Below are positions 1 to 5,913 of a DNA stretch of 9,885 bases, piece by piece (the stretch's first letter is position 1; each line of letters opens with the position of its first letter). The notes beneath the pieces were generated by a model. The model did not search any database. It was not told the DNA's origin and saw nothing but the letters and a program-made list of their open reading frames with translations. The stretch spans positions 1-9,885 of the forward strand of contig JACMIS010000507.1 of the NCBI GenBank assembly GCA_014381035.1, written 5' to 3'. Both the position numbers and the translations under genes were made by a program. Source of the stretch: Armatimonadota bacterium (lineage in GTDB: Bacteria > Armatimonadota > Armatimonadia > Armatimonadales > Armatimonadaceae).

Positions 1-2
1 AC

Positions 3-1019
3 TGCGGGCAGTGCGGGCAGGAGAACGAAGCCACACCGGTATCGTTCGCGGGGTTGCTACGCGAAGGCTGGGACGAGTTCATTAAGGTAGACAAGAAACT
101 GCTGGCGACGCTGGGGAAGTTGTTATTCCGCCCCGGTTATCTGACCGAGGAATACGTGCGGGGGCGACGAACCGCGTACCTGTCGCCGTTCAAGATGTAT
201 ATCACGGTGAGTGCCCTCTTTTTCTTGGTCTGGGGATTGATCGTTCCTTTTGATCGCGTCGAAGAGGAGACGGCGCGGATCGCGTCCGACATCCAGCAGG
301 GCATGGCGGATGGCGAAAAGGATGCAAAAGCCGGATCGCGAAAAAAGGGGAGCATCTCGATTCAGGTGAATGGCAAAACCGTCCCGGCGAAGAATGGTCC
401 GGTGAAGACCTGGAACATGATGCGTGAGAAGCCGCTACAGTTTTTCGGGAACCGTATTCAGTGGAAGGACTTGCCCGAGACCGTAGCCGAGTATCGCGCC
501 GAGGAATCGAAAAAGTCGGCTGCGACCCGCGACAAACCGATCCTGCATTACCTTAAAGAGCGGTTGATACGGTTTGGCAACAACCCCGCCGACTCCGCGA
601 AGAGTCTTTTTTCCAACGGGCTTCCGTTCCTGCTTTTGGTACAACTCCCGCTGTTTGCGATCTGGATGCGCCTGATCTATTTCCGTCAACGTCGCCTCTA
701 TGTCGAGCACCTGGTTTTTGTTCTCCACACCCACACGTTTTTCTTCCTGTTGTTCGGGGGGGTGTTTGCCGCGAACGCCCTCGCGCAAAGCCTTGGAACC
801 CGTCTGCCGATGCTGGATATTCCGGTCACCTGGCTGATGCTCACCGGGATAGTCACTTTCTACAATGTTCTGGGGTACAAGCGGTTTTATGGGCAAGGGT
901 GGGGGAAAACGCTTGTCAAGGGATGGTTCCTGCTCCATGGCTATCTCTTCTTGTTCGCGTTCACCTTCTCTATCGCCACGCTGTTCGCCATTCTGTGGAC
1001 ACTTTTCGCACCGGGTTAG
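3..1019 (+). CDS. DUF3667-type zinc-ribbon polytopic membrane protein, 5' end truncated by the window
   Basis: The reading frame is open from base 3, giving 338 visible residues, so the gene starts outside the window. A TTG at 54 is available, but the codons before it encode CGQCGQEN, which looks like the second half of a cytoplasmic zinc ribbon; the first Cys pair should lie upstream. Next comes an amphipathic stretch and the family-like block RPGYLTEEYVRGRR followed by SPFKMYI (visible residues about 43-67). I see about five hydrophobic segments (roughly 65-82, 207-226, 236-260, 273-290, 305-335). TM1 and TM2 are separated by a charged loop of about 120 residues that is probably outside the membrane. 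The motif EHLVFVLHTHTFFF (about 236-249) fits the His-containing helix I associate with DUF3667 proteins. Function is unknown. It ends 69 nt before lon, which has its own promoter, so it is probably a separate unit. Family call is from memory of motifs. Confidence 0.75.
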   Translation, partial: CGQCGQENEATPVSFAGLLREGWDEFIKVDKKLLATLGKLLFRPGYLTEEYVRGRRTAYLSPFKMYITVSALFFLVWGLIVPFDRVEEETARIASDIQQGMADGEKDAKAGSRKKGSISIQVNGKTVPAKNGPVKTWNMMREKPLQFFGNRIQWKDLPETVAEYRAEESKKSAATRDKPILHYLKERLIRFGNNPADSAKSLFSNGLPFLLLVQLPLFAIWMRLIYFRQRRLYVEHLVFVLHTHTFFFLLFGGVFAANALAQSLGTRLPMLDIPVTWLMLTGIVTFYNVLGYKRFYGQGWGKTLVKGWFLLHGYLFLFAFTFSIATLFAILWTLFAPG

Positions 1020-1028
1020 CGTTTCGTG

Positions 1029-1057
1029 TAGCCACCGCGAATCGTTTCCGATACAAT
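1029..1057 (+). promoter_or_regulatory. Predicted sigma70-type promoter of lon
   Basis: TAGCCA (1029-1034, 4 of 6 to TTGACA) is followed after exactly 17 nt by TACAAT (1052-1057, 5 of 6 to TATAAT). Transcription would begin near 1064, giving a leader of about 25 nt that includes AAAGGA at 1068-1073. The position in the 69-nt gap before lon fits. I see no CIRCE inverted repeat, so there is no sequence sign of HrcA control. The call rests on consensus matching only. Confidence 0.5.
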
Positions 1058-1077
1058 AAGCGGTTGTAAAGGAAACG
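1043..1077 (+). repeat. 7-bp inverted repeat flanking the lon -10 and covering part of its ribosome binding site
   Basis: CGTTTCC (1043-1049) is the exact reverse complement of GGAAACG (1071-1077), with 21 nt between. The arms bracket the predicted -10 box, and the right arm contains the GGA of the SD. The right arm also overlaps the palindrome AAACGTTT (1073-1080). It could be an operator. It is unlikely to act as an mRNA hairpin if transcription starts near 1064, because the left arm would not be transcribed. A 7-bp match over this distance arises fairly easily by chance. Confidence 0.25.
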
Positions 1078-1088
1078 TTTTTCACGCT

Positions 1089-3695
1089 ATGCCCTCGTCC
1101 CGTTCGCCTAAATCCAAGCCCGTCGCGCCCTCTAAACGCTCCGAGAAAACGCCGTCCGAACCGCTTGACGACCTGTTCAACGATGCGTCGCCGGAAGAAA
1201 TAGCCCATTCTCTCGCTTTCGAACTGCTTTCGTCGGACCCCGAAGATCTCGTTGTCGCAAAATCAGAGCCGGAAAAGCCATCGGGTGGGACGCGTCGCGT
1301 GCGACGCGTCAAGAGCAACCGCGACCGAACGGCGACGATTCAGGTACTGCCGCTGATCCCGGTGCGCGACACTGTCTATTTCCCGCATATGATTTTCTCG
1401 CTGTTCATCGGGCGCGATAAGTCGCTCAACGCGCTCGAGTCCGCGCTCGACGGGGAGCCCGGTGTGCCGCGCCGGATCATTCTCGCGACACAAAAAGACG
1501 TCGAGAACGAAGACCCCGGTCCAGATGACATTCACCCGGTCGGCATCGCTGCCGACGTACTGCAAGTGCTTCGGCTTCCCGATGACACCGTGCGTGTGAT
1601 GTTGGAAGGCGGTCCGCGCCTGCGCCTCGAACAGTTTTTGCAGACCGACCCGTTCTTTATGGTGCGGGTTCAACCGGTAGCGGCGGTCCCCGAAGTGGAG
1701 AACGTCGAATTGGAAGCCACGGTGCGAAGCATCGTCGCCGAGTTCGAGCGGTTGGTCAACGAGGGACGGCAAATCCCTCCCGAAGTCATGGCGGGCGTTC
1801 TGCATGTCGCCGAACCCGCGCGCCTGACAGACACCATCGTCCCTTACCTGAATATCTCGGTCGCCGACAAACAGCATCTTCTGGAAACCTTCGGTACGCG
1901 CGAACGGCTCAATAAACTCGCCGTGGTGCTGCGCAAGGAAAACGAGATTCTCGAAGTCCAGAAAAACATCCGCTCGCGCGTCGAGAAAGAGATGGGCGAC
2001 CACCAGCGCGAGTTCATTCTGCGCGAGCAGATGAAAGCGATTCGGCAGGAATTGGGCGACGGCACCGACATCAGCGACGGCGGGGAAGCCGGGGAACTGC
2101 GCGAAAAGATCGAAGGGGCGGGTATGCCGGAGCCGGTGAAAGAACGGGCATTAAAGGAGTTGGATCGCTTCGGGCGCACCCCGAGTGCTTCTCCCGAGTC
2201 GGGCGTCATCCGGAACTATCTCGACTGGCTGGTCGCCATGCCGTGGGACAAACGAAGCGAGGACAAGTTAGATTTAGCCGAAGCCGAGCAGATACTGAAC
2301 GAGGATCATTACGGTCTGCCCAAGGTCAAGGAGCGTATATTGGAGTTCCTTGCCGTCCGTAAGCTCCTGGGCGAACAGGAAGGGGCGGAGTCGAAATCGC
2401 CGATTCTGTGCTTTGTCGGACCTCCCGGCGTCGGCAAAACATCGCTCGGTAAATCGGTCGCGCGTGCGCTCGGTCGCTCATTCCACCGGATGTCGCTCGG
2501 CGGCGTGCGCGACGAGGCGGAGATTCGCGGACACCGCCGCACTTATATCGGCGCGTTGCCGGGGCGGATCGTGCAGGGATTGAAGCAGGTCGGCGTGCGT
2601 AATCCGGTATTCCTGCTCGACGAAATAGACAAGATCGGACAGGATTTTCGCGGCGACCCGTCATCCGCGCTTTTGGAAGCGTTGGACCCGGAGCAAAACG
2701 ACACCTTCGCAGACCACTATCTCGAAGTGCCGTTCTCGCTACGCGACGTGCTTTTCGTCTGCACCGCGAATACGACCGATACGATCCCCCATGCCTTACG
2801 CGACCGGATGGAAGTGATTTCGTTCTCGGGGTATATCGAGGCGGAAAAACTGGCGATTGCCCAGAACTATCTGGTACCGAAGGCGACCAAAGACAACGGC
2901 TTGAACAACAATCTGATCGGGTTCGAGTCGGACGCCCTGCGTAAACTGATCCGCGAATATACTCGCGAAGCCGGAGTGCGTAATCTGGAACGCGAGATAG
3001 GGGCGATTTCGCGCAAAGTCGCCCGCAAAGTCGCGTCGAAGGAAGTGATTGACGTTTCCACCGTCACGCCCGAATCGCTCGGCGGGTATCTCGGTGGCAA
3101 GCGGTATACGTGGGGCGTCGCGGAAGAAGCCGATGAAGTCGGCGCGGTAACCGGACTGGTTTACACCGAATCGGGAGGCGACACCGTGACCATCGAGGTC
3201 GCCGTGACACTCGCGGCGGCGGCGACAGCGGAGCCGCGCCTCCAACTCACCGGACAACTCGGCGATGTGATGAAAGAGTCAGCACAGACGGCATGGACAT
3301 TCGTCCGGTCCCGGTTTGCGTCACTGGGACTGGAACCGGGCGCGATTGTGGGCAAAGAGTTTCATGTTCATGTGCCCGCCGGTGCGGTACCCAAAGACGG
3401 ACCGTCGGCGGGGATTACCATGGCGACTGCGCTGGCATCGGCGGTGTCCGGGCGTGCCGTGCGCAAAGAGATCGCGATGACCGGCGAGATCACGCTTCGC
3501 GGCAAAGTGTTACCGGTCGGCGGCATTAAGGAGAAGATCATCGCCGCACACCGGGCGGGCATCACCGAAGTCCTGTTGCCATTCGAGAATGAAAAAGACC
3601 TGGAAGAGCTGCCCGCCGATGTCCGGGACGCGCTTCATTTCACGCTGGTGAAAGATGCGGATGCGGTACTCAAGTTGGCACTGGTCAGCGCGTAG
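1089..3695 (+). CDS. lon: ATP-dependent protease Lon (LonA, S16 family)
   Basis: This 868-residue protein is the cytosolic homohexameric AAA+ protease that degrades misfolded and some regulatory proteins. Domain order is complete. The Lon N-terminal substrate domain starts at about 87 ([15 protein letters not shown]) and leads into helical linker to about 400. The AAA+ module has Walker A GPPGVGKT (444-451), Walker B VFLLDEID (507-514), sensor-1 Asn561, likely Arg finger Arg573 (RDRMEV) and sensor-2 Arg631 (AGVRNLERE). The protease domain has the catalytic Ser773 in KDGPSAG and Lys816 in GGIKEK, 43 residues apart as in E. coli Lon (679/722). Residues 1-80 are an extra Ser/Pro/Glu/Lys-rich segment; most LonA proteins are about 780-820 residues. 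The ATG at 1089 has a distant SD (AAAGGA, 15 nt away). A GTG at 1299 behind GGTGGGA would give 798 residues and is a possible alternative, but codon use upstream of it looks coding. Confidence 0.97.
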   Translation: MPSSRSPKSKPVAPSKRSEKTPSEPLDDLFNDASPEEIAHSLAFELLSSDPEDLVVAKSEPEKPSGGTRRVRRVKSNRDRTATIQVLPLIPVRDTVYFPHMIFSLFIGRDKSLNALESALDGEPGVPRRIILATQKDVENEDPGPDDIHPVGIAADVLQVLRLPDDTVRVMLEGGPRLRLEQFLQTDPFFMVRVQPVAAVPEVENVELEATVRSIVAEFERLVNEGRQIPPEVMAGVLHVAEPARLTDTIVPYLNISVADKQHLLETFGTRERLNKLAVVLRKENEILEVQKNIRSRVEKEMGDHQREFILREQMKAIRQELGDGTDISDGGEAGELREKIEGAGMPEPVKERALKELDRFGRTPSASPESGVIRNYLDWLVAMPWDKRSEDKLDLAEAEQILNEDHYGLPKVKERILEFLAVRKLLGEQEGAESKSPILCFVGPPGVGKTSLGKSVARALGRSFHRMSLGGVRDEAEIRGHRRTYIGALPGRIVQGLKQVGVRNPVFLLDEIDKIGQDFRGDPSSALLEALDPEQNDTFADHYLEVPFSLRDVLFVCTANTTDTIPHALRDRMEVISFSGYIEAEKLAIAQNYLVPKATKDNGLNNNLIGFESDALRKLIREYTREAGVRNLEREIGAISRKVARKVASKEVIDVSTVTPESLGGYLGGKRYTWGVAEEADEVGAVTGLVYTESGGDTVTIEVAVTLAAAATAEPRLQLTGQLGDVMKESAQTAWTFVRSRFASLGLEPGAIVGKEFHVHVPAGAVPKDGPSAGITMATALASAVSGRAVRKEIAMTGEITLRGKVLPVGGIKEKIIAAHRAGITEVLLPFENEKDLEELPADVRDALHFTLVKDADAVLKLALVSA

Positions 3696-3711
3696 CGGTA
3701 CCATACGGTCG
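3675..3711 (+). promoter_or_regulatory. Possible promoter in the lon 3' end giving a leaderless mRNA for the Cys-rich gene
   Basis: TTGGCA (3675-3680, 5 of 6 to TTGACA) lies 18 nt before TACCAT (3699-3704, fits TANNNT). A start 7 nt after the last -10 base falls on 3711, the first base of the GTG start codon of the next gene, and that gene has no SD before it. This matches the architecture of leaderless transcripts known from other bacteria. Consensus matching alone gives many false hits, so this is a hypothesis; the alternative is read-through from lon with SD-independent initiation. Confidence 0.35.
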
Positions 3712-4187
3712 TGCGACTCCGAACCCGTTACGCCCTGTGGACAAGTCTGTTAGCCGTGGCACTTTTCCTGCCGACGGCTTTCGGTCGTTCGAGCGTCGTG
3801 TGGTTCTGCGAAGGGCGCATTTGCACGACCTCCGCTTTATCCTGTTGCTGTGAGGCACCGTTCGGGAAGGATACGAATTGTGTAACACAACCGAACCGTT
3901 CCGTAGACGACAGCAGTCTCTGCGCGGCGCAATGCGGTTGCGAATCTGTGATAATCGCGGATGCCGACCCGAATACCCCGCCGCTCACGCCGTCGCCGAT
4001 TCTTTTCCCGGACTTCGTCTCGGTGCCCGTGCTGGCTCCACTACCGACCCCGGCGACTGGATTTGCCTACCGGGTTCCGCTCTTCGCGGGAACCCGTGCC
4101 CCGCCACTTTCGAAAGTCGTCTCCAGCAGATCGCTCCGCGCCCCGCCCGCCTTCCTGTCACGTGTCGTTATCGCTACGAACGTTTAG
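3711..4187 (+). CDS. Unrecognised secreted Cys-rich small protein next to the metal-efflux operon
   Basis: The predicted protein has 158 residues. Residues 1-25 look like a Sec signal peptide: basic RLRTR, hydrophobic core LLAVALFL, then PTAFG as a possible cleavage area. The mature part has nine cysteines packed into residues 33-77 (C33, C38, C45, C46, C47, C57, C71, C75, C77), including a CCC triplet and a CGC. From about 85 on it is Pro-rich, contains RAPP twice (129-132, 143-146), and has no cysteine or histidine. Codon positions are G/C-rich at third bases through to the stop, supporting this frame over an overlapping frame at 3878-4375. The GTG start lies 15 nt after lon with no SD, and czcB begins 63 nt after its stop. 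Position and Cys content suggest periplasmic binding of a thiophilic metal, or a disulfide-knotted envelope protein, but no family is recognised and function is inferred only from context. Confidence 0.72.
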   Translation: MRLRTRYALWTSLLAVALFLPTAFGRSSVVWFCEGRICTTSALSCCCEAPFGKDTNCVTQPNRSVDDSSLCAAQCGCESVIIADADPNTPPLTPSPILFPDFVSVPVLAPLPTPATGFAYRVPLFAGTRAPPLSKVVSSRSLRAPPAFLSRVVIATNV

Positions 4188-4196
4188 GAAGCCGCT

Positions 4197-4222
4197 CGAT
4201 TTATTCCCGCTTCCATAAATCG
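4197..4222. promoter_or_regulatory. Perfect 8-bp inverted repeat upstream of czcB, operator or stem-loop candidate
   Basis: CGATTTAT (4197-4204) and ATAAATCG (4215-4222) are exact reverse complements separated by 10 nt. A third partial copy, CGATTT, occurs at 4234-4239 just before the SD. A weaker overlapping pair, GGAAGC/GCTTCC (4187-4192 and 4209-4214), could form a competing stem. The site fills the 63-nt gap between the Cys-rich gene and czcB, where a metalloregulator would be expected to bind. No regulator gene is present in the window. Confidence 0.4.
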
Positions 4223-4240
4223 TTCCACGTTTTCGATTTC

Positions 4241-4253
4241 AGGAGGCGTTTTG
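4241..4253 (+). promoter_or_regulatory. Strong SD that selects a non-ATG start for czcB
   Basis: AGGAGG (4241-4246) is a full consensus SD lying 4 nt before TTG (4251-4253). The only in-frame ATG nearby is codon 37, beyond the predicted membrane anchor, so it cannot be the natural start. Four nt is short spacing. The next codon, ATT at 4254, would have an optimal 7-nt spacing but is a very rare start. TTG is the better call. Confidence 0.6.
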
Positions 4254-5900
4254 ATTTTCTTTTCAACAGTTTCTTCCCCCGCAAGCGCGGGAAACCATCG
4301 CACCATCACTGGTATCGTTGCGGCGTTTTTTATCGGCGTCGCTCTCACGATATGGGGCATGACTCAGTGGCGTAACACTCAATCGCCTAAGGTTCTTGCC
4401 GTTTCCGCCGAGCCGCATGCGGAAGAGCACGAACATGGCAACGAAGAGTCTTCCAGCACTGTGCATGTGTCGCCGGAAGGCGCGAACGCTATCGGTGTGC
4501 GTGTCGCGCCGGTGGCGCACCAGGATCTGCGGGAATCGCTGACTGCCCCCGCTGTCGTCGAAGCCAGCACGGAGCGCGTCGCCAAAGTTACCCCTCCGGT
4601 TGCCGGTAAACTACTCCGACTCTTCGTGAAACCGGGCGACACGGTGGAAGCAGGGCGACCGGTCGCGGTGCTGGACAGCTACGAGATCGCGCAAGCCCAC
4701 GCCGCTGAAGACAATGCCGAAGCAAGCATTTCACAAGCCACGGCGTCTCTGCAAACCGTTCGCGCAGAAGCCGAACAAGCGCAAACCCGGTTGCAAAATG
4801 CTCTTTCCGCGGCGAAAACACAACGCGAACTGGTTGCCACCGGGGTGTTCGCGCAGACACCGCTTCAGGAAGCGAAGGTTGCGGTCGCCGAAGCGGAAAC
4901 CGATCTTCTCGTCGCGGCGCAGGAACAGGAAACGGACGAAGTGCAACTCGCCCGTGCGGAACGCCTTCTTGCGAAAGGGATCGTCAGTCAAAACGCCCAG
5001 GAGCAAGCCCGTTTAGAGGTGCGTCAGGACGAAGCGCGGGTCAAGCAGGCAAAAGTACGCGTGAACGCGGCGCGGATCGTGCTCACGCGCGAAGAAGCGA
5101 TAGCGAAAAGCGGGTTGCGTAACCGGCAAGCCTTGCAATCAGGCATTGCCGAGATTCGCGACGCCCAGGGTGTGGTCGCCCGCGCGAAACGCGAGGAGTT
5201 GTCCGCACAGGCGACGCTCACAGCGGCACGGCAAGCCCTTGCCGGTGTACGCTCAAATCTCGACGCCCTGGAAGGGAGCGGGCATATCGAGGGTGAAAGC
5301 AGCCAGATCACCCTTTACGCGCCATTCGACGGCGTGGTGTCGTCTCGCTTCGTTACCGTCGGGGAAACTGTAGAGCGCAGCACACCCCTCCTGCAAATCG
5401 AAAACCTGTCTACCGTTCTGGTCGTGGCGAACGTCGCCGAGCGTGATGTAGCCCGCGTCCGCCCCGGTTCGCCTGTCGCCGTGACCGCTGCCGCGTATCC
5501 GCGCGAGCGGTTTTCCGGACGCGTCGAAAGTCTGGCGACTCGTGTTGACGAGAAAACGCGCACGCTCGCGGTACGTTGTCGGGTCGCCAACCCGAGCGGA
5601 TACCTGCGCCCGGAAATGTTCGCGACCGTGACGCTTCCGGTCGGGCAAACGCGCCGTGCTATCGCGGTCCCCATCTCCGCCGTCGTCAACGACGGCGAAA
5701 CGATGGTCGTGTTCGTTGCGGGAAAAGAACCGAACGAATACGAGAAGCGAACCGTCACCCGCGGAAGCGAACGCGGCGCGATTGTAGAAATCACCGGTGG
5801 ACTTAAACCGGGCGAATCCGTTGTCACCGAGGGGGCGTTTTCCCTGCTCTCGGAAAGCCACAAAAGCGAGCTATCGGGCGAAGACGGACACGGACATTAA
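4251..5900 (+). CDS. czcB: RND efflux periplasmic adaptor (membrane fusion protein), CzcB-like
   Basis: This 549-residue protein should link the inner-membrane pump to an outer-membrane channel. A single hydrophobic anchor at about 20-37 places the rest in the periplasm. It is followed by an acidic/His cluster (H56, H60, H62), and the C-terminus is also His-rich (H537, H547, H549), as in zinc/cobalt-type adaptors. The two halves of the lipoyl domain are at about 108-141 (KVTPPVAGKLLRLFVKPGD) and 353-385 (ITLYAPFDGVVSSRFVTVGE). Between them lies a helical hairpin of about 200 residues, much longer than usual and apparently built of three related units near 191, 236 and 280. The middle unit has an exact RLS motif (R235, L239, S246), which in other adaptors contacts the TolC-type channel. 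Beta-barrel and membrane-proximal parts follow from about 387 to 530. It is 10 nt from the pump gene, so they are co-transcribed. Substrate is inferred. Confidence 0.92.
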   Translation: MIFFSTVSSPASAGNHRTITGIVAAFFIGVALTIWGMTQWRNTQSPKVLAVSAEPHAEEHEHGNEESSSTVHVSPEGANAIGVRVAPVAHQDLRESLTAPAVVEASTERVAKVTPPVAGKLLRLFVKPGDTVEAGRPVAVLDSYEIAQAHAAEDNAEASISQATASLQTVRAEAEQAQTRLQNALSAAKTQRELVATGVFAQTPLQEAKVAVAEAETDLLVAAQEQETDEVQLARAERLLAKGIVSQNAQEQARLEVRQDEARVKQAKVRVNAARIVLTREEAIAKSGLRNRQALQSGIAEIRDAQGVVARAKREELSAQATLTAARQALAGVRSNLDALEGSGHIEGESSQITLYAPFDGVVSSRFVTVGETVERSTPLLQIENLSTVLVVANVAERDVARVRPGSPVAVTAAAYPRERFSGRVESLATRVDEKTRTLAVRCRVANPSGYLRPEMFATVTLPVGQTRRAIAVPISAVVNDGETMVVFVAGKEPNEYEKRTVTRGSERGAIVEITGGLKPGESVVTEGAFSLLSESHKSELSGEDGHGH

Positions 5901-5913
5901 GGAGCCAAAAATG
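5899..5913 (+). promoter_or_regulatory. czcA ribosome binding site overlapping the czcB stop
   Basis: AAGGAG (5899-5904) begins inside the czcB TAA (5898-5900) and lies 6 nt before ATG 5911. This fixes the czcA start at 5911; the same frame is open from 5797, but an initiation there would lie deep inside czcB. The overlap implies translational coupling of adaptor and pump. Confidence 0.85.

Noticed and set aside
756..762. Run of seven G in the DUF3667 gene (six-G runs also in czcA) as possible phase-variation tracts
   Set aside because: Too short for typical contingency loci, in GC-rich DNA where such runs are expected, and the frames are intact.
435..1208. 257-codon minus-strand frame opposite the DUF3667 gene
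   Set aside because: Arg/Gln/Gly-rich product with no domain signs, antisense to a well-supported gene; a shadow frame.
3878..4375. Overlapping 165-codon frame across the Cys-rich gene and the czcB start
   Set aside because: It is Arg/Ser-rich, as expected for an out-of-phase reading of GC-rich coding DNA, and conflicts with the two better-supported frames.
5797..5910. Upstream extension of the czcA frame into czcB (38 extra codons)
   Set aside because: The extra residues are unlike any RND N-terminus, lie inside czcB, and the SD at 5899-5904 with ATG 5911 gives the canonical start.
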